Source: Gordionus sp. m RMFG-2023 | Taxonomy: Eukaryota; Nematomorpha; Gordioida; Chordodea; Parachordodidae | Assembly: GCF_954871325.1 (NCBI RefSeq) | Contig: NC_088775.1 | Span: 7,293,561 to 7,357,560 of the forward strand | Length of the DNA stretch: 64,000 nt | Direction: 5' to 3' | Part shown: positions 44,182-56,038 of the stretch, one piece after another | How the letters are laid out: each line of letters begins with the position of its first letter | How positions within the stretch are numbered: position 1 is the stretch's first letter | Notes under the pieces: model-generated | What the model was told of the DNA's origin: nothing | Seen by the model: the letters and a program-made list of their open reading frames with translations, nothing else | Databases searched by the model: none | Made by a program: the position numbers and the translations under genes

Positions 44182-44767
44182 TTAAGCCTTTATTGCAAAT
44201 TTTCTCATTGGATAAATTCTTTCTCGTCTTATTTGTTTTTTGGTCTTGAGGTTTAATTCATGCTTTGTCATATGTCTTCTGATAGCTCTTGTTTTCTTTT
44301 TTCTTAGATCTAAAGGTAAACGTTTTTTCTTGCGATAAAACTTCCTTAAGTTCTCTTTTTGAGTTTGATTAATAATAGTATAGACTCGAGCTATGGATTT
44401 TCTGGTGGTTCGACTAAAAATAAATTGAATTGATTATTGCAAACCTATCAGTGAATCATTTTTACAAAAAAGTGACAATGGTTTTGATTGCAATTTATAT
44501 AGCATAAATTTAAAAAACTATAGCAATTGTGCTATATTTTGGTAAAGATTATGCAATAAAAAAATAATTAATAGTATACTTACATTTTTGAAAGTTTGGA
44601 TGGGGCTCCCCCAGTGACCTTAGCGACGCATAATTCAGATAATTCTTGCTTAAGATCATCTATCAGCTTAGTTAATTCAGTCTTCTTCTTTCCTCTTAAA
44701 TCTCTAACTTTAACTTTACCCTAAAATTCAAAAAATAACAAATTGTGAAGAAGGAAAGTTTTACCAT
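44182..44767 (-). CDS. RPL35: Ribosomal protein uL29 (RPL35), three exons
   Basis: uL29 is a structural protein of the large ribosomal subunit near the exit of the nascent-peptide tunnel. Exons are ATG at 44767-44765, then 44720-44584 and 44413-44182. Introns are 44 bp (donor GTAAAA) and 170 bp (donor GTAAGT, acceptor TTTTTAG). The product is 123 residues, the same as human RPL35. Conserved blocks are [87 protein letters not shown] and [15 protein letters not shown]. The first exon carries only the initiator Met, an arrangement common in ribosomal protein genes. The sequence just before the ATG contains CTCTC-type pyrimidine text, possibly part of a terminal oligopyrimidine leader. No disabling change, so this is likely the functional gene and not a processed copy. 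Confidence 0.96.
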
Positions 44768-45541
44768 TTAGTGAGAGATATTTTAATGTGGTGCGTTTGA
44801 GGAACTAACTCGGAAAATTATATTTTTTTTATAGTATAAAATTTTTAAAATTATTTATTTTAAATGAATTAACTTATAATATAAAAATAGGTAAATTTTT
44901 AATTGCATGATAATATGTGTGATAGAATTTATTTGTGGCGAGTTAAAGATATATGATTATTTAAGAAAATATAATATAAAAAAAACAATTATATATCCTA
45001 GTTATAAAAATAGTCTGCCCTAGGCTATTTTTAATTAAATTCAAATCTTAGGCTTACGCTTAATAAATAAAAATTGACCAATGAGCTAGGAAAGTTATCA
45101 CAGTTTCGGCAATGTTAGTTTTCAATTGTTTTAAATTAAAAATGTTGAATGATATAATTTAAAATAATCACTGAATAATTTCATTAAAATTTCTGTATAT
45201 TACATAAAAATGATATAAAGTAATACTTAGGCTCATTTAGGGTTCTCATAGGAATGAAAGGGGGGTCTTTTTCTAAACATTTTTTGGATTAATCATCTTT
45301 GAAAGATTTAAGTCAAATTATATTTAAAAAATTGTGATTTTACATTTTCTTAATCCGCTATTTATAAAGCCTTTTACATTTCACTAGCTATATTTGACTT
45401 TTAAAAACAGTCTTAAAATTTTTTTGCTTAAAAATGTTACAAAGATAGATGTTTATATTAATGAAAAATGAAAGTAATCTAAAACTGCCTTGGACGCAGG
45501 GTAAAATGAATTTTTTCTGACAATATACCATGCATTTAACG

Positions 45542-47114
45542 CAGGGTTTCGAACCGTTAAGCATAACGGTTCGGTTTGTTCCGGTTTTTAGTTTAAAATT
45601 TTATAAAGGTTTTGTTCCATTTCGGTTTTTTAAAAAAAAATTCATATCGGTTCGGTTTATAATTTATAACGGTTCATTTCGGTTTGTTCAGGTTTTTGTA
45701 AATTTGATTTTAAAAAAAATTAATCATTAACCATGTATATATTAATTTTAGAGAAAAATCTTTTCAATTTATAATTCCTTATTTAATTTAACCATGATAA
45801 TCTAATAGATATTTTTATTAAACTTAGTAAATATAAATTAGACAAATTAATTTTTTTATTTCATAAATAAATAAGATATAAACAAACATGAGTAAATACA
45901 ATGATGAATAAAATAACACATAAATATAATAAAAGGTATACTATTTATGTTTAAAAAGAGAATTAGAACGGATGACTAAAATATTGTATAATATTTCAGG
46001 ATTTAATTTAGTTCCCTGCGCAGAGAGTATAATCTTAAGGCTAGAAAAGGCTCTTTCTATAGATACCTGCATAACTGGAACTGCTAGCACAGTTATAGCT
46101 AACTTATAAAGTTCTAGCATACTATTCTTTACATTTTCCCAATAGTTCAAAAGATTAGTATCTTTTTCTAATCTCTCTATATTATCAAATGACCGAATTA
46201 ATTAATATATTTTTATACATTTATTATAATTTCTATGCCCTGAGAATTATTCTTATTAAGACTTCATGCGACTTTAATAAATCTTCAAAATCATCATCTA
46301 ATTATCTTTCGAATGCGAACATGTAGGCATAGTATTTAGAATTTTAATATTCTGATTATTTAGACTTTGTATAAAGTTCCAAGTTTTACAAAGATGTTTT
46401 CTGGCGATCTCTCTTTCTTCAAATGTTAAAAATATTATTTTAATAATAAATAATTATAATGACTTAAATGAATATTAGAATTCTGAATTTAAAAAAACAA
46501 TATGATTATAAATAAAAAATTATCATATCATAAAATATGCTGACCATTTTATTTATTGTCATTTAAATTCTATGATCCAAGTTTTTATAATGAGATAAAA
46601 AATAAACCATATAATATAAAAATGAATGTAAAAAGTACTTGATTTCTATTAGAATAGTAGATTTATTTAATTTTTTCCTAAATTATTAGCAAGTGTTATT
46701 ATAAAAGCTTATTAATAACTTATATATATAAACTTGTTAATTTAGCCAAGAATAATTATGTGTGATTTCAAGATATCTTATCTAATTAACAGATTGCCTA
46801 ATCTCTAATAAAATAAGTATTTAAGAAAAAAACAATAAACTTGATATTAATTGATATATAATGTTTAAATATAAAAATATTTAATTTGAAAATAAATCAC
46901 CAATTTAAAAAATTCAACCAAGGAAAATTAAAATTTCAAATTTAGGATAATAATTTAAATTTTTAAAACCGTTTTGAACCGGTTTAAACCGGTTAAAAAT
47001 ATTTATAACGATTCGGTTTGCTCTTTTTATATTTTCTTTATAACTATTCGGTTAAGGTTACGGTTAAGAAAATCATAATGGTTCATTCTGGTGGCGGTTC
47101 GGTTTGAAACCCTG
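45542..47114. mobile_element. hAT element, internally deleted, with transposase C-terminal remnant
   Basis: Starts CAGGGTTTCGAACCGTTAAG and ends GGTTCGGTTTGAAACCCTG, inverted. Both ends carry stacked CGGTTCGGTTT motifs for about 150 bases. The flanks ATTTAACG (45534-45541) and ATTCTACG (47115-47122) agree at 6 of 8, an aged 8 bp duplication. On the minus strand at 45941-46150 it encodes VMQVSIERAFSSLKIILSAQ, then GTKLNPEILYNILVIRSN, the hAT dimerisation domain. Weaker fragments continue to about 46400. It is closely related to 37507-38329, but the coding remnant is in the other orientation within this copy. Confidence 0.85.
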
Positions 47115-47122
47115 ATTCTACG

Positions 47123-48760
47123 ATCTAAGGACTACTTCTGTTTTTAAATATCCTGATGAAGCGGGAATCAAGAAACTTACCGAAGAGATCCTAAATCTTA
47201 AGTTCGAAAAAATAGCTTGGGTTTAAGCTTTTTTCCCAAAAAAATTTGGCTTCTTCATCAGATTTCCTTCTGATTTAGCTTTAACATCTTTTATCTTAAG
47301 TTGCTTATTAAGAAAACCTATTGTTACCGGTCACTCTCCTGTGGACGATTCGTCGTGCACTTAGGCATTAGATCTATCTTCTTAACACCCCTTTTCTTAC
47401 TACTTGCAAACAAAAGGAATGGGTATTCTGGTTGCCTGCTGCGTCGTAACTTTACTATCAAACAAGCAACTCATAGATCTTCCTTTCTTTTTGTCACTGC
47501 TAAATGGCTCTGGGCACGAGTTTCCTATCCCTTCTGTTAATCTCAATTGCAACTCAATAAAAATGAACTTACTCATGCTATTGGAATCTGTTTTAATTGC
47601 TCAATAGCATTACCTTTGCTCTTGATGTAATGTCCCTGTTGACACAAAGGGACGACAAAGCCTGCACAGCCATTCATGCAAAGTATGTATTCCTAGGCCT
47701 AATCATTGCAATTCCGTTTTCAACGTGCCCTTAAATTTGAGCAGATTTCTTCAATCCTAGAAGCTAGTTGCTTTTTAGATCTGATGAAAAACGTCAAAAT
47801 GGCATTACCCAAATTCCTTAAAAGAGAAGTGAATTTCTAATTTGAAACTATCCCTGAATAGATCCCCTAGCTCTTACAAATCTTTGCACAAACAGATCCA
47901 AAATTAATAAATATTCAGAAATATATATGAACACATTTTTATATCTATTATCTCCTCTACATTAGCCACATTTAGTAGCCTTGCTTTAACCTTCCTCAAG
48001 GAACTTGGTTTTCTTGTTCGTAAAATCTTTTATGCACAGGGAAGGTTTTTAGCTTAAGCAAAGACACTCCATTGCCATTCATAAATCGAATTAATATCAA
48101 TTTCATTGTAAGCCTCCTTCCTAAGGAGCTAACCTAACTATTTTTTGAAATCCTCTTTACATATTTTATATTTTTTTGTATATAATCATCCTTTTTACAT
48201 TTTTTATTATATGTTCTTATTTTTTAATAAATTTCCTTATACTTATAAATTTATTTTATATATTTTTGGGAGAGAGGATGGGAGAGCGAATGTTGGAGGA
48301 AAAATATTATTTCGTTGGATAATAGTTGTGCAAAATGGCGAATGTGCTTGTATATATAAATTATTTAGGCCATTTATAAATCCATGGCATAGTTGTCAAA
48401 GGAAAAAGATCAAAGAATCGACGATCCTGGATTCTCCTAATTTTATCAATTTACCCAGATTTATGATTTTCTCTTAAATTAAGGATCGTGATCGAGATCA
48501 TTTTATTAAATCCTTCTTTTAAAAATTCTATCTCCATCATATTTTAGCATTCTCCGCCATATTTTATAATTTTCTCATAAATTTTATCAAGCAACATTTA
48601 CGAATTTGATCTACAGCCTACAAGTTTTAGTTGAATTAAAAATATAATAAATAATTTTAGGTATTTACTTTGTCTATTATAGATCTAAAAAAAAATACAC
48701 ATATAGTTATTGAAATGACAGCTATAAATGAGAACATTTTACTTTTTCCTCAGCTCCGTA
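47123..48760. other. Higher-G+C stretch of unrecognised decayed sequence
   Basis: From 47.12 to about 48.10 kb the DNA is clearly less A+T-rich than its surroundings and short open stretches occur (SVFKYPDEAGIKKLTEEIL on the plus strand near 47130), but stops are frequent in all frames. It begins exactly at the right end of the hAT element. Probably an old transposable element. The interval 48.1-48.7 kb is again AT-rich with nothing seen. Confidence 0.35.
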
Positions 48761-48769
48761 TAATAATGT

Positions 48770-48975
48770 TAGTTATCGTTTCTTAAAATATAGATTTCCT
48801 TCATTGTCTGAGGACAATAGCATATTAGCAGCAACAATTCACCCAAAATTTATTCTTAATTGGCCTTATATCAATCTGCCACAAAATTTGGAAAACCTGC
48901 AGGATCAACCACATGCAGATGCTTATTCAAATAATTGTACAAAAAAATTTTCGCAAAATGCACCTTCCCTTAAAA
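48770..48975 (+). mobile_element. Short hAT transposase fragment
   Basis: The plus strand reads YRFPSLSEDNSILAATIHP, then KFILNWPYI. The pattern of a D/E-N-I-LAA stretch, then HPKFKLNW, is a standard block in hAT transposases just before the large helical insertion. Nothing else of the protein is nearby, so this is an isolated remnant. Confidence 0.45.
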
Positions 48976-49199
48976 TTTTTTTTTTATTCAAATGATGATT
49001 CAATTATTATTTTAAATATTGATATAAATAAATAAAATATATAATTTGCCATTAAGCGCTAATGTGGATCCCTTGATTAATAACGCTAAATATACTTTTA
49101 AAAGGATCGATTAACAAACCTGATCTATAGATATAGGGCTAAGTAAACTATGGATAAGTACTTAATTATATCTATCCCAGCATTATTAAACCAACCCTC

Positions 49200-49325
49200 T
49201 CTATATAAATTAAAGATGGATAAGGAAGATGAGGGGAAAAGGGGGAAAAGTAAAGGATAAGAAGGCGATGAAAGAGGGCACGAAAAGGGGGGGGGGGGAA
49301 GGGAGAAGCAGTAGAAGACGAGAAA
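49200..49325 (+). repeat. Purine tract of about 120 bases with a 12-G run
   Basis: Nearly all A and G on the plus strand, with only scattered pyrimidines, including GGGGAAAAGGGGGAAAAG and a run of twelve G at about 49286. Such tracts can form triplex or G-rich structures and are often unstable in cloning and assembly. Confidence 0.7.
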
Positions 49326-49329
49326 GGCT

Positions 49330-52300
49330 GGTGATTGGTGCTATTAATTCCGATTTTTTATATTTTTTAGAATAGTAAATGCTAGATCCCTATGGGGGTA
49401 TGAATTAAAGATATTTTTAGGCTAGTAATAATTTATGACTGCTACCTACACTATAATTTCTCATTAAAAGAATCACTCTGAATAAAAGAAGGAGATAAAG
49501 CATAATGCATTTTAATCTGTTGAAAGTTTTCCCCGGGTATAATTTTTGACCATCAATTCTGGTTTGTGAAGTTAAAACCCATCATGCTCTTTTAAATCTA
49601 TTATAGCTCTAATTTATCTTTAAGTTCTTACTTTCCATCTTTTTAGTTAAACACCTGATAGATAACCTCATTTACTTCTTTTTTTAAAAAAATTTAATAA
49701 TAGTTATTAAGATGGCCATAAAAGTAAACGGGTTTTTTAGCGCATCGGCTTGATATATTTTGAATATAAAAATTGATTTATAAGCATATTATATCTTTGT
49801 AATTATTTGTAATTTAGATTTATTTGTTTAATTTCTTTTAGTATGGATCAAATGTCTATTCGGAACAGGATGTATGAGCATTTGGGATACTTTCCTCTAA
49901 GATATAACACCATTGGAATCTTTACGTTTCTCAAATAATCTCAAAACAAATTTTTTTAGAAGCAATTTCCTTAAAAAAAATTCAATTGTCACATCTTTTG
50001 AAAATAAATATCGTTAAGCGATCTTATAGAACTAGAAGAAGGAATAGATGACGACATGGGAAATATATTTAACAAACTAAATATAGTAAAATCCTCGAAA
50101 ATTTTATATTTTTGTGGTTAATTATAAAATAGTTATTGTTAAGCACATTTATATAAAGAAAAAAGATTTAATAGGTGTACTAGATGTCTGGCATTAATAA
50201 TAAAAAAAATTGCAAATCTTCATATTAACTTGGAGGACAATAATTTGTCAATTACATTTAATTTTATTTCCATCCTAACAAATTCTGACAGATCTGAAAT
50301 CAAAAACATAGAAGGAGCAATATAATATTATAGATTTTTTAGATGAGATAAAGTATAGTACTAATGAAAAATTTATCAGCTGTATTAAGCAATTAACAGT
50401 ACACATCAGTGAAAATTCCTATGTGAAAGAGTTTTTTTAAAAGAATAAATGCCTCTCTTAAATAAAGCTTTTGGAAATATAGAAGTGCCCTCTTTCTTAA
50501 TAAAAAATTATAACATGATCAGTAACTTGTTAAAATTATCTTACAATAGTGCAAAACAATTTACGGGCTAGGCCCAAAAACCATATCAAAAAAATCGCTC
50601 AGGCTAGTATCATTGTTGAGAGCATACAAATGTATTTTGGCTCACATAAGGAATAATTAAAAAAAATTATGAATGTGTTTGAAATTTTCAAAAGAACTAT
50701 ACGCTCACAATGTTGCCTACCTATAAGAGCCCCAGTATAAAAGTCAACATCACGTGAATAATTCATTTAGCGAAGCTTGGGGTGATAATGGTGAATGAAC
50801 TATGGCGCAAGATAATGAGGTAATCAACCATTTTAGCTGATATTATATATTTTTGATGTAGAAACGATATCTCTGATGTGGAATATGGTATAATCAATAT
50901 ATAATCATATATCGGCATCAAGTTGATGGAAGGAAATTTGTCCTCCTTACCCTATAAGGATAGAAAAAAATATGTTATTAACCCTTCCAAGTTCTACTTC
51001 TTCAGAAATGAAGGGGCTCACAATACAAAGAACAGAGACCTATTAAAAACTTTGCCTACAGGAAAATTAGTTATAACTTATAATTAATTATTTATAAATG
51101 AAATGGATAACGATTATATTTTTCAACCATAAAATTATTAGGAGAATAGAACGACATACCACATCCAGTGTAGCATATTTAAGGCGTCTTGTCCAAGATA
51201 TAGTACTTTCGTTGCGATTAAGGTAAGGAATTTTTAAAGATGCTTTCATTTAAAAGAAAAAACGTGGATAACGTTTAATATATTTTAGATAGACATAATT
51301 TTGAATTTACACCAACTACATTCATTCATTATATTATATTATTGAAAGTTTTGAAATTAAAAATTTGTCGGCTCGTAACTTTTTTTAATTTTGGGATTTT
51401 GGTATTGTTGAATTATATATAAGTATACCTACAAAAATATGAATCGAATCGAATATTTGCATTGGTATTCGTAGGAATCGAATAATTCCTTATTTGTATT
51501 CGTAAAAATAATAAAGACATTATTCGATTTGATTCGTCGAATATTCGATGTTCAGATTTGAAAATTGAATCATTTAAAAATATTTTCAAAATGAAAAAAA
51601 AATCAGAAGTATGAAAAAATCTTAAAAATTTAAAAAAAAGGTATGTGATATCTTGAAAGATTTCTTGTGCATGAAAACTACAAAAGTACTAATAAAAGAT
51701 TTTTTTTTACTATAAACATATTTGGAATTTTAAGTAAAAATCAAAAATCTTCAAAGATTTTTGCTCAAAAGATATCATTTCAAACTCCGGAAAAATTAGA
51801 TCATTAAAATTTAAAATATGATTATTTATAAGATGTAGAAAATAAAGTAAAAAAAAATAAATTTTTTATAAAGAACAACTCAAATTATACGAATAATTTT
51901 ATGGAATAATGGATAAAAAAATTAAACGACAAATAATATATTTCCCTTATTTTGGCAATTTTTAAGTGACATTTTATTGCGAATCGCAAGTGTAGGACGT
52001 GATTCATCAAACATTAATTACCGGTGTCTTTATTAAATTTAGCATATAATAATATAAAATATTTTTATTATAACTTTATTTATTTATTATTATTATGGTA
52101 ATATGTTATAAAATAATTTCACATGATAGTACAACACACAGCTTCGTGTTTCTTCTGCATGGGAAAGGCATCAAGGACTAAATCCCCTTCTTTATTAATC
52201 CCAGAATCCTCAAAATACTGGGTTAGAATACAATCAGACTGATAATTTATCTCATTCTTTTCGGTAGAGTTTTGGAGCTACAAATTTTATTTTGTAAAAA

Positions 52301-52724
52301 AAATACAAAAAATTAACATTTAAAATATTTCGTTGTTGGAAATTATTTATGGGCTTTTAAAGTGATATTCTCATAGTTTTTGAAATTTTGATTCGACTCG
52401 TAATAATTAAATTAATTTGGTTTTCTTTAAAAAATTGCAAAATTTTAAAGAATAAATCCAATGTAATAGATATTGATCAATTAATTTTTTACTTGTTTAA
52501 AAAATATATGTATGTTTTTTACCAAAGACGTTTGTAATTTATAAAAATTAAAATTTCAAAAATCATGCTTATTTTAAATTTTTTTTAATATATACTATTT
52601 TTAAGAGAACTGTTATGATAATAGTATTTTATAAATGATGTCTTTTTTGAGCAATGATACTTTGATTTCTTCGTTATCGATTGACGCTGGTTTAGGGATT
52701 TGTTTGAATTCCATAATTTCTAGC
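49330..52724. other. AT-rich interval with decayed coding-like pieces
   Basis: From about 50.0 to 50.8 kb the plus strand gives short protein-like stretches in changing frames (LIELEEGIDDDMGNIFNKLN, RCTRCLALIIKKIANLHINL, RARPKNHIKKIAQASIIVES). This looks like an old element, but I cannot name it. No terminal repeats found. The interval 51.4-51.6 kb has a short AATATTCGATTCG-type inverted repeat. 52.6-52.72 kb may hold a further short exon (reading MEFKQIPKPASIDNEEIKVS) on the minus strand. Confidence 0.3.
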
Positions 52725-53129
52725 TTATTTATTCTTTGTATAAGCAAAAAAAAAGAGCATATAATTGTTTAAAATTAGAGATATATTTAACTCTTCTAAA
52801 ATTTCCTTAACTGGAGCTGGTTCTGAATTTAAAGATATCTCATAAAAATTATTTATTAGGTCTAAGGAAGTTCTTGTCGTAACAGCAGTTGTGGTGCCTT
52901 TATCATCAGCAACAATGTGATTTTCATTTTTATTATCCACCTTTTTAAGGTAATAAATTCAAAAAAATTTTTTTATTAGTAAATTTAGAAGCCAAAACGA
53001 TAAAACATTATACCTTCTGCTTTATAGGTAAATTAGTTGCGCATTTATGGACCTGAGGAATTTGGTGATTTAGGTGTTGTTGTTTGACTGCTAAATGATT
53101 GGCGTTCTTGTCAATAGAGTTGTACCTTT
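52725..53129 (-). CDS. Two probable exons of an unrecognised gene
   Basis: Exon 53129-53014 reads RYNSIDKNANHLAVKQQHLN and on to LPIKQK. It has an acceptor GCTAG and a donor AAG|GTATAA. Exon 52940-52725 follows an acceptor CCTTAAAAAG, reads VDNKNENHIVADDKGTTTAV, then SLDLINNFYEISLNSEPAPV and a terminal KEILEELN, and stops at 52725. The two join in phase across a 73 bp GT-AG intron. I recognise no domain. The first exon needs one leading base from upstream, which matches a possible donor (CGAG|GTTTAA) at 54568 at the end of the Tyr/Asn-rich frame. All three could therefore be one gene whose intron contains the hAT-type element at 53203-54379. That join is inference. Confidence 0.4.
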
Positions 53130-53202
53130 CTAGCAAATTACCAAAAAATGTTTTAAAATTATTTTGTGTGTATCATCATGAATAGATTCAGATTAAATAA
53201 AA

Positions 53203-54379
53203 CATAGACATATATAAAAAGGGAGAAGGGAGGTGGTAAAAGGAAATCTTCTCTTATATACCTGTTTTCGGAAATACCATTTTTAGTTACCCCCTATACA
53301 CTCATTACTCCCTCCTTCCCCCCCCCCCAAAATTGTATACAAGGGCCAGGGCTAGACAACGTCTGAGAATTTTTTAATAGGCCGGACTGAGCAAAATTTA
53401 GATTTTTTTTCTGTATATATGTTAGCAATGTGTTATTTTTTCAACTTTCAAATCATTTTTTGAGCATGTTTTTAAAAATTTAAAAATATAATTTTACCGA
53501 AAATATATGCCATCATGTTTTGAATACCTACCCTACGAATTTCAGACAATTTTTTTCCATGAACTTTAAAATCCATATATTTTTTTATATAAATTATAAA
53601 TAACTCAAAGGTTTACAACAAAATTGCCTAAAATTCATGAGATAGGTATTCCAATGATAAAATACATTTCAGGTATAATCCGATTTTTAAATTTTTAAAA
53701 ACGCCCTCAACAAAATGATTTAAGTTGTAAAATATAACACATAGACGCTAACATATATATATTTATATTTAATAGAGTGTTTTTAATTTAACTACTCCCC
53801 CAAGATTATAAATGATTTTTTTTTATTTTGGTATTCAAAATATATATTTTGGTTAGGACCTTGGTAATTAAATTTTAAAAACTAGGTCGGGCAACCTTAG
53901 CGAAAAATTAAAATTCTGTCCGGGCAAAACCCAAATTCTCAATGGGCCGGGTTTGACCTGATAAATTTGCCATTTAGCAGACCTCTACAATATAATAACT
54001 GAGTTAATGAATTTTTAAAAATAATGACTATTTAATTTAAAATATTTAGAAAAAAAAGTATATATATATATATAATGTTAGCATGAATGTGTTCTTTCCG
54101 GCAATGTTTTATTTTTTCAACTTTAAATCATTTTTAAGCGCGTTTTTTTAAAAAATAAAAAAATATAATTTTATCGGAAATTTCCATCATGTTTGGAATA
54201 CACCTATCTTATGAATTTTAGAACAATTTTGTTGTTAACCTTAGAGTCATTTATAATTTATATAAAACTTTATGGAAATTTAATATAAATTTTATTAAGT
54301 TCTAAAGTTCGTGGCAAAATTGTCTGAAATTTATAGGGGTCCCCTTCCCCTTCTTAGCAAAATCCTGACTACGTCTATG
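53203..54379. mobile_element. hAT-type element of the CATAGACGTAGTC family, about 1.18 kb
   Basis: The left end CATAGACATATATAAAAAGG and the right end CCTGACTACGTCTATG are the family's inverted termini, the left one decayed. The flanks AAATAAAA (53195-53202) and AAATAAGC (54380-54387) agree at 6 of 8. Inside, a segment at about 53437-53580 recurs directly at about 54095-54245 (CAATGT, TTATTTTTTCAACTTT, ATCATTTTT, ATCATGTTT-GAATAC). A GGCC-rich hAT-like MITE with right end AGCAGACCTCTAC at about 53340-53992 lies between them. This suggests a nested insertion. Confidence 0.55.
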
Positions 54380-54550
54380 AAATAAGCATCTATTAACAAA
54401 TAAATGTCAGAAATTTGGGTCAGTGTATGTTGTACTAAATTCTACAACAAGCTAAATTTAATTTTCAGTAAATATACTGATATTCTAAATAGTACTATCT
54501 TGAATAGTTTATAATTCGTTATTTATTCCTTAAGCTTCTAAATAAACTTT

Positions 54551-56002
54551 TTAGATTAAAATTAAACCTCGTTTTACATCTGAGTTGGTATATTGACTAA
54601 GCTTGACATTTAAAGGTGATGCAAGACCGCCATAGGAACTATAATTTTGTTGAGTCATTGAACTGTTCCAACCATTATCATTAGATGTAGTAAAAATATT
54701 ATTACCATTATCATTACTAACACTTTGGTCAAAATAGCGATCTCTATCCCAATAAGAATCTGCCACTTGTTCATAACTGTTTGCACTGAAAGGTACTACA
54801 TAACTGGTTCCTTTAACGTTTTTTAGCTTAAAGTATTCTCCTTTAGCGTTGACAAACACTTTAGCCTCTTTAACCTTCTCATTCAAAACTTTATAAGCCG
54901 TTAGTCCGGGCAAATCTTTACTAGTAGAGGTTGCAGAATTTACTTTGTTATATCCAGAGTCTAATGCATAATTCGCAGAGGTATATATCCCATTTTTAGG
55001 GGCATTAAAATGAATATTATAAGGGTTATAATTTATTGTAGATGATGTTAAATAAGTGGTGGTCACGACATTTTTATTACAATTATCATTTTTTGAGGGG
55101 TAGGGTTGATCAATATGGGTATTGATGTCGCCATAGTTATTTTTGATATAGTAGATCCCTTTTATGTTGTTTAGGTTTCTGTTATTGTAAACGGGATTAT
55201 TGACAGCCACGTGATTACGGCTTAGGCCATAATTATTGTAATTAATATTGTTATAGTAACCGAAACTATCAAATTTTGGATAATGGCAGTATGCATTGTA
55301 GTTATAATTTCCGCTCGACATATATTTTTGATCGACGCTTAATATACCCGGTTTAACCGAGGAGTTAATTTTTGCATTAAAAGAAGGATTCAAAAAAAGA
55401 AAATTTTGTGGGTTTTGATGATTAAAATAATTTTGACCATGATCGAGATTGGCGAGAATAGGATATTTATTTGTGCCAATGTAACTATTAGCGTATTTAC
55501 TGTTTACACAAAAACCTTTATTAAGATTATTATTGTGTGGATACGGAAAATTGATGTAATTTATTCCCCAACCCGAATAATCATTAGTATAATTTCCATA
55601 ACCATACGAGTTAGCTTTAACCCTCATATCCAATAGAGGTTTGGTCATTGTAAGATGACTTTTAGGGGTCATTTTAATTGGTCTGCTAATGGAAATTGGC
55701 TTACCTCCCGTAACACGATTACTATTATGACTGTTGCTAGACATTTTGATAAATGTATTGCTTCTCCTATTTATAGAATGGTTAAAGCTTTTAACAGATG
55801 TTGTAGGGGTTGTTACCAGAGAGGAAAGAGAGGAAAGAGATGTTTTCATGTTTTCATCATTCGAGTTTACTTCCATTTCACAACTTTTATCATCTGAACC
55901 ATACAGGGAATTATGATCAGGATTGTCCTTTAATAAAATTTTTGAGTCCAATTCCAATTCGGAATCTAATTTAGTTTGGAATAAAGTTTCTAAGGAAGTC
56001 AT
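54551..56002 (-). CDS. Tyr/Asn-rich protein, unrecognised, about 480 aa
   Basis: The frame is open from 56038 to a stop at 54551. The first ATG in it is at 56002 (MTSLETLFQTKLDSEL). A stop lies just upstream of 56038, so either translation starts at 56002 or an upstream exon splices in. Residues 1-110 are acidic and then Ser/Thr-rich, with a basic stretch around NRRSNTFIKM and RPIKMTPKS. The middle (about 130-340) is dominated by Tyr, Asn and Gly (NSYGYGNYTNDYSGWGINYI), resembling prion-like, low-complexity regions of RNA-binding or transcription factors. Near the C-terminus AYKVLNEKVKEAKVFVNAKG, EYFKLKNVKGTSYVVPFS is less repetitive and may be a short folded motif. No domain recognised. A length of 1.45 kb without a stop in 77% A+T DNA argues that it is a real coding exon. 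Confidence 0.65.
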   Translation of the reverse strand: MTSLETLFQTKLDSELELDSKILLKDNPDHNSLYGSDDKSCEMEVNSNDENMKTSLSSLSSLVTTPTTSVKSFNHSINRRSNTFIKMSSNSHNSNRVTGGKPISISRPIKMTPKSHLTMTKPLLDMRVKANSYGYGNYTNDYSGWGINYINFPYPHNNNLNKGFCVNSKYANSYIGTNKYPILANLDHGQNYFNHQNPQNFLFLNPSFNAKINSSVKPGILSVDQKYMSSGNYNYNAYCHYPKFDSFGYYNNINYNNYGLSRNHVAVNNPVYNNRNLNNIKGIYYIKNNYGDINTHIDQPYPSKNDNCNKNVVTTTYLTSSTINYNPYNIHFNAPKNGIYTSANYALDSGYNKVNSATSTSKDLPGLTAYKVLNEKVKEAKVFVNAKGEYFKLKNVKGTSYVVPFSANSYEQVADSYWDRDRYFDQSVSNDNGNNIFTTSNDNGWNSSMTQQNYSSYGGLASPLNVKLSQYTNSDVKRGLILI

Positions 56003-56038
56003 AACAGTTAGGATAGAATTTCCCCTTTTTTTCTTCAA

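Noticed and set aside
47152-47176. CTGATGA followed by GAAAC, resembling a hammerhead ribozyme core
   Set aside because: The bases between the two core motifs do not form stem II, and no matching stems I and III with a cleavage triplet were found.
55406-55916. Plus-strand frames of 60-80 codons at 55.4-55.9 kb
   Set aside because: They lie opposite the long Tyr/Asn-rich minus-strand exon and have Ile/Thr/Val composition typical of its complement.
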